Source: an uncultured Lachnospiraceae bacterium (GTDB taxonomy: Bacteria > Bacillota > Clostridia > Lachnospirales > Lachnospiraceae). From it: a stretch of DNA of 56,263 bases. The position numbers and the translations under genes are program-made. The stretch covers positions 1-56,263 of the forward strand of contig CAMLYL010000011.1 of the NCBI GenBank assembly GCA_946491665.1, written 5' to 3'. Positions 26,001 to 33,764 of the stretch are shown here, piece by piece. Position 1 is the stretch's first letter. Every line of letters begins with the position of its first letter. The notes beneath the pieces were generated by a model that had not been told where the DNA came from, searched no databases, and saw nothing but the letters and a program-made list of their open reading frames with translations.

Positions 26001-26106
26001 TGAGGCGGGGGCGGTGTCAGGAGACAGACAGACAAAAGCTGCCGCAGCTGCCGTGCTTGGCGCAGGGCTGATATTGCTGATCAGAAGAAAGCATGAAAAA
26101 CTTTAA
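22999..26106 (+). CDS. large SpaA/CnaB-repeat pilus adhesin with MPEAG sorting signal
   Basis: A 1035-aa secreted, cell-wall-anchored protein, probably the pilus tip or ancillary subunit. It has a signal peptide (1 to about 28), then roughly 460 residues of unique N-terminal sequence that I cannot assign. Four SpaA/CnaB-like isopeptide domains follow, each with an E-box: Glu555 (YVKETASPEGY), Glu665 (YVREITASPGY), Glu814 (YRITEVQAS) and Glu937 (YVITEISTAEG). The C-terminus is MPEAG (1000-1004), a hydrophobic helix and RRKHEKL, so the sorting motif departs from LPXTG. GTG 22999, after AAAGGAG, overlaps the sortase stop by 11 bases, giving coupled translation. No vWA adhesive domain with MIDAS was seen. 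Confidence 0.88.
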   Translation: MKRKIVKGVLCVLLACGIISGSGQIQAAVNERDSGTYEIDTEISSAEQEAAVTDAVYENYIRDHADPRYTETESLKLVNAVLVKQSLFDKSRTEAGDTIGSIMSGIESGDGDEAEKFLAQISNVVALYELSEESDYYAAWVNTMEQDTDAEVSDWIFALNDNEGNVLSDCIYDKSTGMAYIPKADCLNEQGEQILLNVQVQLMQQISYEDPESDVITSVSDDEELVSISTTTSSVFDVETVVQAEPGLEEENMEVAVNGVPIQEEYYAYDSESGALSLNQSPAMIQSVSVMTEPEHLAEKAADFLFPASEVYALSAEQMTSVAANIELPDWVETGTFLTGSANYSYNGQSSWTYSYGFGSNSETLLAQMVSLIENGGELDMSRVQTQQDSRYITTFVDLAVNTLQNAGRSIEALKNIPVLHMECCHVDTVLGSVSGSAVVGGKWSLQPVRMRFLKVDRTNNYAIIGIYTIETHTQTGCAFFKIGIKPFSGYGNIGKKDGQTDEVVEGAVYGIYTDAACTAPAKDINGNTVSFTTVKEFPYSNTVTMRPGRYYVKETASPEGYSMDPTVKILNIRAGQRTWANNAGTDTGWNYDNRKVTLSLRKVSADPELTESNPCYSLKGAVYGVYTSRENAMKDQNRLAALQTDGSGTSGKISLDAGTYYVREITASPGYEKCSGGCDSADENGIHVVQAEEYGKDYEFTCAEQPVFHSFALTVQKRELDYAGDTPTGTADWSGAVFQVEYFENDAGNTEGQPGRSWYFRTDHTGEAVLNRQEDLVKDMTLADGTSVTSDELFYDAEGQAVLYPAGTYRITEVQASRYYQLDGKIIFGDASSEQTDLSQGVTVVIREENDRAVLYYNENRIDDSDPEAMTVRFLDRLCRGSIKLVKYEAGRETPLQGVSYRLEGVETGESYTAYTDENGIILWENLVPQHYVITEISTAEGLSLLKDPIEVTLPLNVSAEEASGENIDLDQAVWDASANAWCFYNLTYEIRDDAALKMPEAGAVSGDRQTKAAAAAVLGAGLILLIRRKHEKL

Positions 26107-26122
26107 AAATTTTTTAATATGC

Positions 26123-26151
26123 TTGTTAATATTTTATTGAAATGATAGAAT
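26123..26151 (+). promoter_or_regulatory. sigma-A promoter for the comEA operon
   Basis: TTGTTA (26123-26128), 17-base spacer, TAGAAT (26146-26151), about 55 bases before the comEA ATG. It separates competence genes from the pilus operon. Confidence 0.7.
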
Positions 26152-26205
26152 TGGTGTAAAGCATCGCCTGATCTTTACATTGATTATGCAGAGGAGATGC
26201 GTAAT

Positions 26206-26877
26206 ATGAAAAAATGGTTCCCCGGTATCGCGTGTTTTTTGATTATTCTTTTTTGCGGATGCGGGGCGGATCCGGATCTGATTCTCCAGAACGGGAATTC
26301 TGTTCAGGAGGAGACCGTATCAGGCTCTTCCAGGGAGGCACAGGAGAATTCAGCAGAGCAGGAGACGTCTGAATCTGAAAACGGTGAAGCGGTTTTGAAG
26401 GAATCCGGACAGGAAACTGCCGGAGAGGATCAGGGTGGAACCGTGATCTGCGCTTATATCTGCGGAGCTGTCTGCGCGCCCGGCGTATACGAGCTGGAAA
26501 CAGACAGCCGGGTTTTTCAGCTGGTAGAACTGGCGGGAGGTCTGACCGAAGATGCAGACGAGAAGAGCGTGAACCTGGCAGAAGCAGTGACGGACGGTCA
26601 GATGATATGGATTCCCACACTGGAAGAGAGCCGTTCCGGACAGACTGCTTCGGCGGCAGGCAGTACCGGCAGCGGATCAGAGACAGAGAAGGTTAATATC
26701 AACACAGCATCGGCGGAAGAGCTGACTGCATTGAACGGCATTGGCGAAACGAAAGCGGAAGCGATTGTCGCTTACAGGGAGGCGCACGGTTCTTTCAGAC
26801 AGATTGATGATATTATGCAGGTGGACGGCATCGGAGAGGGAACCTTTGATAAAATCAGAGATAATATTACAGTATAG
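26206..26877 (+). CDS. comEA: ComEA-like DNA-binding protein (SLBB + helix-hairpin-helix), lipoprotein-like
   Basis: DNA receptor of the transformation/DNA-uptake machinery. The 223-aa product has an N-terminal hydrophobic segment ending in FCGCGAD, which looks like a lipobox rather than the plain membrane anchor of B. subtilis ComEA. An acidic, Ser/Glu-rich linker follows, then an SLBB domain (VICAYICGAVCAPGVYELE) and two helix-hairpin-helix motifs at the C-terminus (INTASAEELTALNGIGETKAEAIV and DDIMQVDGIGEGTFDKI). ATG 26206 is 9 bases after GAGGAG; ATG 26197 directly abuts that site and is rejected. comEC lies in the same direction 3.2 kb downstream, separated by signalling genes. Confidence 0.9.
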   Translation: MKKWFPGIACFLIILFCGCGADPDLILQNGNSVQEETVSGSSREAQENSAEQETSESENGEAVLKESGQETAGEDQGGTVICAYICGAVCAPGVYELETDSRVFQLVELAGGLTEDADEKSVNLAEAVTDGQMIWIPTLEESRSGQTASAAGSTGSGSETEKVNINTASAEELTALNGIGETKAEAIVAYREAHGSFRQIDDIMQVDGIGEGTFDKIRDNITV

Positions 26878-26891
26878 GAAAGGAATGGGAT

Positions 26892-26919
26892 CCGGATCGC
26901 GGGCGGCGGATGGATCCGG
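26892..26919 (+). other. hairpin between comEA and the response regulator
   Basis: CCGGATC (26892-26898) and GATCCGG (26913-26919) form a perfect 7-bp stem with a 14-base loop, 9 bases before the regulator ATG. There is no T-run. It could influence regulator translation, whose ribosome site is otherwise weak. Confidence 0.5.
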
Positions 26920-26928
26920 CATGGTGAA

Positions 26929-27621
26929 ATGGCAAAAAGGGTACTGGTTGTAGATGATGAAAAACTGATTGTAAAAGGAATCCGTTTCAGTCTCATACAG
27001 GATGGAATGGAAGTGGACTGCGCATACGATGGAGAAGAAGCTTTGGAGAAGGCGAGAAATAATGAGTATGATATTATTCTGCTGGATGTAATGCTTCCGA
27101 AGATGGACGGTTTTGAGGTCTGCCAGATGATTCGTGATTTTTCAGATGTGCCGATTGTGATGCTGACCGCCAAAGGCGATGATATGGATAAGATTCTGGG
27201 ACTGGAATACGGAGCTGACGATTATATTACAAAACCCTTTAATATTCTGGAAGTAAAGGCGCGGATCAAGGCGATCATCCGCCGTACCTCTCACCGGGAA
27301 CCTGAGGGAAATCCGAATATTATTATTGACGGAGATCTGAAAATTGACTGCGAGAGCCGTCGCCTGTTTATCCAGGGGAAGGAGATCAAGCTGACGGCCA
27401 AGGAGTTTGATCTGATGGAGCTTCTGGTAAAGAACCCCAATAAAGTATACAGCAGAGAAAAATTGCTGAATCTTGTGTGGGGATATGAGTACCCCGGAGA
27501 TTTCCGGACAGTAGATGTGCATGTCCGTCGCCTCAGGGAAAAAGTAGAGGCAAATCCCAGTGAACCCAAATATGTTCACACAAAATGGGGTGTGGGATAT
27601 TACTATCACTCGGATAAATAG
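26929..27621 (+). CDS. OmpR/PhoB-family response regulator
   Basis: A 230-aa two-component regulator. The receiver domain has the acidic pair VVDDEK, phospho-acceptor Asp53 (LLDVMLP), Thr in MLTAKGD and Lys in ITKPF. The C-terminal winged-helix DNA-binding domain includes LTAKEFDLMELLVKNPNKVYSRE and RTVDVHVRRLREK, ending in a TKWGVGYYY beta hairpin. Overall it is close to the WalR/ResD/MtrA branch. The kinase gene starts 11 bases after its stop. The ribosome site is poor, so translation may depend on the comEA transcript structure. Confidence 0.94.
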   Translation: MAKRVLVVDDEKLIVKGIRFSLIQDGMEVDCAYDGEEALEKARNNEYDIILLDVMLPKMDGFEVCQMIRDFSDVPIVMLTAKGDDMDKILGLEYGADDYITKPFNILEVKARIKAIIRRTSHREPEGNPNIIIDGDLKIDCESRRLFIQGKEIKLTAKEFDLMELLVKNPNKVYSREKLLNLVWGYEYPGDFRTVDVHVRRLREKVEANPSEPKYVHTKWGVGYYYHSDK

Positions 27622-27632
27622 AGGGAAAAGTA

Positions 27633-29057
27633 TTGAGAAAGTTATGGTACCGTTTAAAAAGTCTCAGATTTCAGATTTTTCTGCTGCTGCTGCTTTTCGG
27701 GATTGCCCCCGGATTTTTAGTGAGAGCCGGTCTTTTGTCTGCATATGAGAGGCGTGCGGTGGAGGTTCAGACATCTGACATTACCAGTCAGGCGAGGCTG
27801 CTTGCCACCCAGATTGCCGGAAGCAATTATCTGCAGGAGCTTTCCTCGGAGAGTGTTTCCACACAGCTGGATCAGATGTCCACCATGTATGACGGCAGAA
27901 TTCTTCTGATCAATTCTGCGTTTGAAATCGTAGAAGATACTTATCAGCTGGATGAGGGAAAGGTCATACTGACGGAGGATGTAATACGCGCTCACCGCGG
28001 AGAGACCATGCAGACCTATGATAATGAATTTCATTATATCGAAGTAATCCTTCCTATTACGGATCCGGCAACATCCAATGTTCTGGGAGAGATGCTGGTC
28101 AGTGTATCTACAGACAGTGTGGAACTGAATCTGGCATACCTGCAGCAGTGGGCGCTTCTGCTTCAGCTTCTTCTGGCGGTGGGAATTATTGTGGCCGGCT
28201 TTGCACTTTCCGGAATAATGACGAAACCGCTGAAACGCCTGGCAAAATCTATCCGGGATGTTCATGACGGATATGAAAATGATTTTAAAGGAGTGGATAC
28301 TTATTACGAGACGGCGGCCATATCCACAGCCTGCAACGGCATGCTGCGCCGTCTGCAGATTCTGGACGAGACCCGCCAGGAATTTGTATCCAATGTGTCT
28401 CATGAACTGAAAACTCCGCTGGCATCCATGAAAGTTCTTGCGGATTCCCTGATTGGACAGGAGGATGTACCGGTGGAATTTTACCGGGAGTTTATGTCGG
28501 ATATCGGAGAGGAGATTGACCGGGAGAGCAAGATTATTGATGATTTGCTGTCACTGGTGAAGATGGATAAGACTTCTGCCAATGTCAACATTACTTCTGT
28601 AAATATGAATGAACTGATGGAGCTGATTATGAAGCGTCTCCGCCCCATTGCCCGCAAACAGAACGTAGATCTGGTACTGGAAAGTTTTCGTCCGGTTATC
28701 GCGGAAGTGGATGAGGTAAAGCTGACGCTGGCGCTGTCCAATCTGATTGAGAACGCGATTAAGTATAATAAACCGGAGGGCTGGGTTCATGTTTCGCTGA
28801 ATGCGGATCATCAGAATTTTTTTGTTACGGTAGAAGATAACGGAATCGGAATACCCGAAGATGCCCAGGATCATATTTTTGAACGGTTTTACCGGGTGGA
28901 TAAATCACATTCCAGGGAGATCGGAGGAACAGGACTGGGGCTGGCCATCGCAAAGAATGCGATTATTCTACATCGGGGAGCCATTCGGGTTCACAGTAAA
29001 GAGGGAGAGGGAACTACATTTACGGTTCGTATTCCCCTGAATTATATTGTGGGATAG
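27633..29057 (+). CDS. membrane sensor histidine kinase (HAMP-HisKA-HATPase)
   Basis: A 474-aa kinase partner of the preceding regulator. It has a transmembrane helix at about 13-32, an extracytoplasmic PAS-like sensor domain (about 35-165), a second helix (about 170-195), HAMP (KPLKRLAKSIRDV), HisKA with phospho-acceptor His257 (SNVSHELKTPLASM), and a HATPase domain with N-box (LSNLIENAIKYN), DNGIGI and GGTGLGLAIAK. Start is TTG 27633 after AGAGGGAAAAG. The layout is like WalK/MtrB kinases that watch the cell wall. Stimulus unknown; the adjacent lipoprotein may modulate it. Confidence 0.94.
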   Translation: MRKLWYRLKSLRFQIFLLLLLFGIAPGFLVRAGLLSAYERRAVEVQTSDITSQARLLATQIAGSNYLQELSSESVSTQLDQMSTMYDGRILLINSAFEIVEDTYQLDEGKVILTEDVIRAHRGETMQTYDNEFHYIEVILPITDPATSNVLGEMLVSVSTDSVELNLAYLQQWALLLQLLLAVGIIVAGFALSGIMTKPLKRLAKSIRDVHDGYENDFKGVDTYYETAAISTACNGMLRRLQILDETRQEFVSNVSHELKTPLASMKVLADSLIGQEDVPVEFYREFMSDIGEEIDRESKIIDDLLSLVKMDKTSANVNITSVNMNELMELIMKRLRPIARKQNVDLVLESFRPVIAEVDEVKLTLALSNLIENAIKYNKPEGWVHVSLNADHQNFFVTVEDNGIGIPEDAQDHIFERFYRVDKSHSREIGGTGLGLAIAKNAIILHRGAIRVHSKEGEGTTFTVRIPLNYIVG

Positions 29058-29083
29058 CAGTGTTATCTGGAGGAGCAGAATTA

Positions 29084-30109
29084 TTGAGACGAAAATATAA
29101 GCTTAGAACCATTTTGTGCTGCCTGTGTCTGGTTTCCCTGTTTGGCATGCTGTTTGCAGGATGCGGGAAGGGAAATGGAGAGAATTACGATTATTATATC
29201 TATTATCTGAATCAGGATAAGACATCCGTTGCATCCCTGGGATATGAGCCGGAGGCGGATCCGGAAGATACAGAGGCCATGATTGAAGAGTTTCTCGAAC
29301 AAATAGAAAACGGTACAGACAGGGTAGAGTACCAGAAGGTGTACCCGGAGTCTGTCAGTCTGGAGCGGTATGAGTATACGGAAAAGCAATTATATCTGTA
29401 TTTTAACAGCGCCTACAGCGAGATGTCTGCAGAACAGGAAATTCTGTGCAGGGGAGCGATTGCCTGGAGTATGCTGCAGATCAGGGGTGTATCCGGCGTA
29501 TCTTTCTTTGTAGATAATCAGCCGCTGAAGGACGCCAACGGCAGTGAGGTGGGCGTTATGACCGCGGATTCGTTTCTGAATAATCCCGGTGAGGAGATCA
29601 ATGACATTCAGGTAGCTGATCTGACTTTGTATTTTGCCTCTCTGGATGGGCAGAGCCTGGTCAGTGAAACGCAGCATGTTCATTATTATTCCAGCAACAT
29701 TTCCATGGAAAAACTGGTGATGGAACAGCTTCTGGAGGGACCGATGTCTTCGAATGCCCAGTCGGCAATTCCCAAAGGGACGACACTGATCAGTGTCTCG
29801 GTGATGGATGGAGTCTGCTTTGTGAATCTGGATGAAAATTTCCTGACACAGAATTATGATATCAGTGAAGATGTGGTGATTTATTCGATCGTGAATTCTC
29901 TGGTAGAGCTTCCGACTGTGAGTACGGTACAGCTCTCTGTTAATGGCGATACAGATCTGGTTTATCGCCAGGACAGATCCTTCAAAGAGTTTTACAGTAT
30001 GAACCGGGATCTGATCCGGGAGGAAGGCGACGATGTAAATGTAGAACAGCAGGGACAGAATAAGGACAGTATTATTGATACGGGAAATCTCTTGGATACT
30101 GGAAAGTAA
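29084..30109 (+). CDS. GerMN-domain lipoprotein
   Basis: A 341-aa secreted lipoprotein. The N-terminus (RRKYKLRTILCCLCLVSLFGMLFAGC) is a lipoprotein signal with lipobox LFAGC. Two GerMN-like domains follow, the clearer being the second (about 190-310, with SMEKLVMEQLLEGP and SVSVMDGVCFVNLDENF). GerMN domains occur in spore germination/cortex protein GerM and in the actinobacterial lipoprotein LpqB. TTG 29084 is used because GGAGGAG lies 8 bases upstream; GTG 29060 has no proper ribosome site. The order regulator-kinase-GerMN lipoprotein mirrors mtrA-mtrB-lpqB. Its end overlaps the comEC start. Confidence 0.88.
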   Translation: MRRKYKLRTILCCLCLVSLFGMLFAGCGKGNGENYDYYIYYLNQDKTSVASLGYEPEADPEDTEAMIEEFLEQIENGTDRVEYQKVYPESVSLERYEYTEKQLYLYFNSAYSEMSAEQEILCRGAIAWSMLQIRGVSGVSFFVDNQPLKDANGSEVGVMTADSFLNNPGEEINDIQVADLTLYFASLDGQSLVSETQHVHYYSSNISMEKLVMEQLLEGPMSSNAQSAIPKGTTLISVSVMDGVCFVNLDENFLTQNYDISEDVVIYSIVNSLVELPTVSTVQLSVNGDTDLVYRQDRSFKEFYSMNRDLIREEGDDVNVEQQGQNKDSIIDTGNLLDTGK

Positions 30110-32555
30110 GAGACATCTGTGTTTGTTGGCTGCGGCATATATCTGCGGCGTTTTATTGTATTTTCGTCCGCGGGAGATCTGGGCGGCGCTTCTGCTGATG
30201 ACAGGCGGAAGCGTCGTGCTGGTTCTGGCGGCGCACAGAAAGAAAAAGGAAGCGTCGGTAATGGCCGTTCTGGCGGCAGTTCTGTTCCTGACCGCCTTTA
30301 TCCGGTGCGGCGTACAGGAACAGAAGTATGAGAAGTGTCTGGAAAATGCCGGGAGCCGGACAGAGATGGAACTGACCGGTATCGTCTTTAAAAAGGAAAT
30401 CAAAACAAACAGTTATCTGTATTATCTTAAAACTTATAATTTCAAAAATTCAGAAGATTCCAGAGAAAAAGAAAATATAGGAAAAGTTCTGGTCTACGGA
30501 TCGGAAGATGTGGCATCCATCGGCTCGGAAATAGAGGTATCCGGTCAGCTGGAACAGTTTCCCCATGCTTCCAATGAGGGGAATTTTGATCTGGCGGACT
30601 ATTATAAAAGTCAGAACATCACTTTGCGGATGTTTGCAGAGGACATCAAAATCCGGAAGGAGTCCGGATGGAATTTCAGAGAAATGCTGTATCAGATTCA
30701 AAAACGGATTTCCCAGGTTTACGAAACGGAACTGAATGATCGTGATGCCGGAATTCTCGGAACGCTTGTGCTGGGGAATCAGGCAATGATGGAAGATGAA
30801 ATTGAGGAAATGTACCAGGGCGCCGGAATTTCCCATATTCTGGCCATTTCCGGTTTGCATATCTCCATTCTCGGATATGGTTTGTTCCGTTTCCTGAGAA
30901 AATGCCGCTGTTCCTACTGGAGCGCCGCGGGAGTCAGCGGCGGTGCAGTGTTTGCCTTTGCTCTTATGAGCGGGATGGCGGTATCTGCCCGGCGGGCCCT
31001 GATTATGTATCTGCTGATGATGGGAGCCCAGGTGATGGGAAGGACTTATGATGCTGTAAATGCGCTGGCTCTGGCGGCGCTGATTATTCTGATTGTAAAT
31101 CCTCAGGCGCTGTTCCAGAGCGGATTTCAGTTTTCCTTTCTTTCGCTGGCTGCACTCTGTATATCTTCGGCGGTTTTGTCCGGAAGAAAAGAGGAAGCGG
31201 CCCGGCGTCTGCAGGAGGAAAACAGAAAGTTTCCAACGGTTTCCGGAAAAGCGGACGGTTTGCGTGGAAGGATCCGGAAGCGGTGGGGAGCATTTCTGGA
31301 AAACGTTATGTCAGGAGCCATTCTGCAGCTGTTCCTGGTTCCGCTGACTGCATGGCATTATTATGAAGTGCCGCTGTATGCCCTGTTTCTGAACCTTCTT
31401 GTTATTCCCCTTTGCGGATGGCTTCTGGGGTTTGGTCTGCTGGGCGGTGTGACGGGGATATTTTTTCCGGAACTGTCAAAGTGGCTGCTGATCGTTTGCC
31501 ATATGATTCTTGCAGTATATGAAAAAGCGATTGGCGCAGTAAATGCACTTCCTTTCAGTCAGGTGGTTACCGGCAGACCGGAATCCTGGATCCTTCTGAT
31601 ATATTATGTGTTCCTGACGGGGATCTGTCTGAGCGTGATTTGCGGAAAGCCGTCCCTGTTTTTTTTACGGAAGCTTTATCATAAAGCAGCCATGCTGGTG
31701 CATGGATACGCCGGGCTTTTGCTTCCCGCTTTATTTCTGGGTGCGCTGCTGTTTTTGCCGGAACGGCAGGTGTGCCGTGTGGACTTTCTGGATGTGTCCC
31801 AGGGAGACGGCATCTATCTGACAGATGGGCACGGAACGCATCTGATGATCGACGGCGGAAGTACAGATGAGAAACAGGTGGGAAAGTACCGGATTCGCCC
31901 TTTTCTGAAATATAACAGGGTAAAAAAGATAGATGTCTGGATCATTACGCATGGTGATGAAGATCATTATTCGGGGGCTCTGGAGCTGATGCAGTCCGGT
32001 TATCCGGTGGATTATCTTGTACTGGCCGGGGCTATGCCTGATGATGATTCACGGCAGACTCTGGAAGCGGCAGCCCGGCAGAATCATACGGAAGTTGTCC
32101 GGGTGAGCGCTGGTGATTCGCTGGATCTGGAGGGATGCATCATGAGATGCCTGTATCCGGATGAAGAAGAAACGGGAAATGATGTCAATGCGCTTTCTCA
32201 GGTCTGGTCTCTGGAAAAGGATGGACTGTCTGTTCTTTTTACCGGAGACATTGATGCAGAGACAGAGGAAAAACTGATGAAGCGGAAGCTGCTGGAGCAG
32301 TATACCATATTAAAAGCTGCTCATCACGGGTCCGGAAATTCATCCTGTGCGGAATTTCTGGAAACAGTTTCTCCGGCTTATACGATTATTTCCTGTGGAG
32401 AGGGTAATTTTTACGGACATCCTCACAGAGAAACCGTGGATCGTCTGAAGAAGACGGGGAGTATGATTCTTCAGACAATGGATGCCGGACAGATTACTGT
32501 TTTTGAGAGCGGAAAAGAGTGGGGCATCCGGTTTCCGTGCAAAGAGGAAGCGTGA
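30075..32555 (+). CDS. comEC: ComEC/Rec2 DNA uptake channel protein
   Basis: Membrane channel carrying single-stranded DNA into the cell during transformation. The 826-aa product has an N-terminal OB-like region after two helices (ELTGIVFKKEIK ... GQLEQFPHASNEGNFDLADYY), then the polytopic Competence domain (GISHILAISGLHISILGYGLF). The C-terminal metallo-beta-lactamase-like domain has FLDVSQGDG, MIDGG, THGDEDHYSG and AAHHGSGNSS, which keep the metal ligands. Start is taken as TTG 30075, 8 bases after AAGGA and overlapping the GerMN gene by 35 bases; TTG codons about 16 codons further on are possible. With comEA it suggests natural competence genes, but no comG pilus operon is in the window. 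Confidence 0.92.
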   Translation: MIREISWILESKRHLCLLAAAYICGVLLYFRPREIWAALLLMTGGSVVLVLAAHRKKKEASVMAVLAAVLFLTAFIRCGVQEQKYEKCLENAGSRTEMELTGIVFKKEIKTNSYLYYLKTYNFKNSEDSREKENIGKVLVYGSEDVASIGSEIEVSGQLEQFPHASNEGNFDLADYYKSQNITLRMFAEDIKIRKESGWNFREMLYQIQKRISQVYETELNDRDAGILGTLVLGNQAMMEDEIEEMYQGAGISHILAISGLHISILGYGLFRFLRKCRCSYWSAAGVSGGAVFAFALMSGMAVSARRALIMYLLMMGAQVMGRTYDAVNALALAALIILIVNPQALFQSGFQFSFLSLAALCISSAVLSGRKEEAARRLQEENRKFPTVSGKADGLRGRIRKRWGAFLENVMSGAILQLFLVPLTAWHYYEVPLYALFLNLLVIPLCGWLLGFGLLGGVTGIFFPELSKWLLIVCHMILAVYEKAIGAVNALPFSQVVTGRPESWILLIYYVFLTGICLSVICGKPSLFFLRKLYHKAAMLVHGYAGLLLPALFLGALLFLPERQVCRVDFLDVSQGDGIYLTDGHGTHLMIDGGSTDEKQVGKYRIRPFLKYNRVKKIDVWIITHGDEDHYSGALELMQSGYPVDYLVLAGAMPDDDSRQTLEAAARQNHTEVVRVSAGDSLDLEGCIMRCLYPDEEETGNDVNALSQVWSLEKDGLSVLFTGDIDAETEEKLMKRKLLEQYTILKAAHHGSGNSSCAEFLETVSPAYTIISCGEGNFYGHPHRETVDRLKKTGSMILQTMDAGQITVFESGKEWGIRFPCKEEA

Positions 32556-32633
32556 AGATTTTTTGCTTCCGGACAGACACGGCCGGAAAAGGGAGGGACA
32601 TGAAAAAGGGGGCGGACAGGAATGGAAATCAGA

Positions 32634-32665
32634 TCTTGAGCCCGGAAGCACTTTCAGTGTATAAT
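32634..32665 (+). promoter_or_regulatory. promoter immediately upstream of holA
   Basis: TTGAGC (32636-32641), 18-base spacer, perfect TATAAT (32660-32665). The holA ATG is at 32673, only 7 bases past the -10, so the predicted transcription start nearly coincides with the start codon. Confidence 0.6.
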
Positions 32666-32672
32666 AAGGTTC

Positions 32673-33650
32673 ATGAAAACGATTATTGAAGATATTAAGA
32701 CAGGACAATTTAAAAATGTTTATCTGCTGTATGGAGAAGAAACCTATCTGATCCGTCAGTACCGGGACAAGCTGAAGGATGCGCTGACTGTGCCGGGAGA
32801 TACGATGAATGCATCTTTCTTTTCCGGAAAAGATGTGAATCCCAAAGAGCTGATTGATTTGGCAGAGACGATGCCTTTTTTTGCCGAGCGCAGGTGCATC
32901 TTTGTGGACGGAAGCGGGTTTTTTAAAAAGAGTACAGAAGAGCTGGCTGCGTATATGGAGGAGATTCCCGCCACTGCCTGTTTTGTTTTTACAGAGCAGG
33001 AGGTGGACAAGAGGGGAAAGCTGTATAAGCAGGTAAAGAAATACGGCAGAGCGGTGGAATTCCGGAGACAGCCGGAGAGTGTGCTGATCCAGTGGGTTCT
33101 GGGGCGCCTGAACCGGGAAGGAAAGAAGATTACCCGTTCCGTGATGGAACTGTTTCTTTCCAGAACCGGGAATGATATGGAGCTGATCGGCCAGGAGCTG
33201 GAAAAGCTGATCTGTTATACAATGGAAAAGGAAGTAATTGAAGAGGCGGATGTGGAGGCTGTCTGCTCCAATCAGATTTCGGGAAAGATTTTTGAGATGG
33301 TGGATGCCATTGCGGGAAAGCAGCAGAAGCATGCCCTGGATTTATATTATGATCTTCTGATGCTGAAAGAGCCCCCCATGCGGATTCTTTTTCTGGTGAC
33401 CCGGCAGTTTCAGATTCTGATGCAGCTAAAAGAGATGACAGAGAAAGGATTTGACTACAAATATATGGCAGGCAAGGCGGGTGTGCCGGAATTTGCGGTT
33501 CGCAAGTACATTGGACAGGCGAGAAAGTTTACCTTCCGGCAGCTTGAAGCGGCTGTGCGGGACGGTGTCCGGGCAGAGGAGAATGTGAAGACCGGAAAAA
33601 TGAATGATCAGCTGTCTGTGGAGCTGTTTCTTATGACCTACAGTTCCTGA
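32673..33650 (+). CDS. holA: DNA polymerase III delta subunit
   Basis: Clamp-loader subunit that opens the beta sliding clamp during replication. The 325-aa product has the N-terminal LLYGEETYLIRQYRDKLKDAL start, PFFAERRCIFVDGSGFFKK, and the C-terminal collar region ending LSVELFLMTYSS, all typical for HolA. An in-frame stop at 32637-32639 and no earlier start codon fix ATG 32673. Only a weak AAGG at spacing 3 precedes it, and a consensus promoter lies just before it. Downstream is a bidirectional terminator shared with rpsT; the holA-rpsT-gpr order is usual in Firmicutes. Confidence 0.95.
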   Translation: MKTIIEDIKTGQFKNVYLLYGEETYLIRQYRDKLKDALTVPGDTMNASFFSGKDVNPKELIDLAETMPFFAERRCIFVDGSGFFKKSTEELAAYMEEIPATACFVFTEQEVDKRGKLYKQVKKYGRAVEFRRQPESVLIQWVLGRLNREGKKITRSVMELFLSRTGNDMELIGQELEKLICYTMEKEVIEEADVEAVCSNQISGKIFEMVDAIAGKQQKHALDLYYDLLMLKEPPMRILFLVTRQFQILMQLKEMTEKGFDYKYMAGKAGVPEFAVRKYIGQARKFTFRQLEAAVRDGVRAEENVKTGKMNDQLSVELFLMTYSS

Positions 33651-33709
33651 AAATCTGTTGTTCCGGCAGATCCGCAGGGAAGCACGGAGACCGCCGAAAT
33701 AACAGATAA

Positions 33710-33743
33710 AAAGACCTGCGGCATGACGGAACCGCAGGTCTTT
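33710..33743. terminator. bidirectional terminator between holA and rpsT
   Basis: AAAGACCTGCGG (33710-33721) and CCGCAGGTCTTT (33732-33743) form a perfect 12-bp stem with a 10-base loop. T residues follow on both strands, the better run being on the minus strand (rpsT). Confidence 0.93.
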
Positions 33744-33764
33744 CATATTCTGATAAACGTTTTA

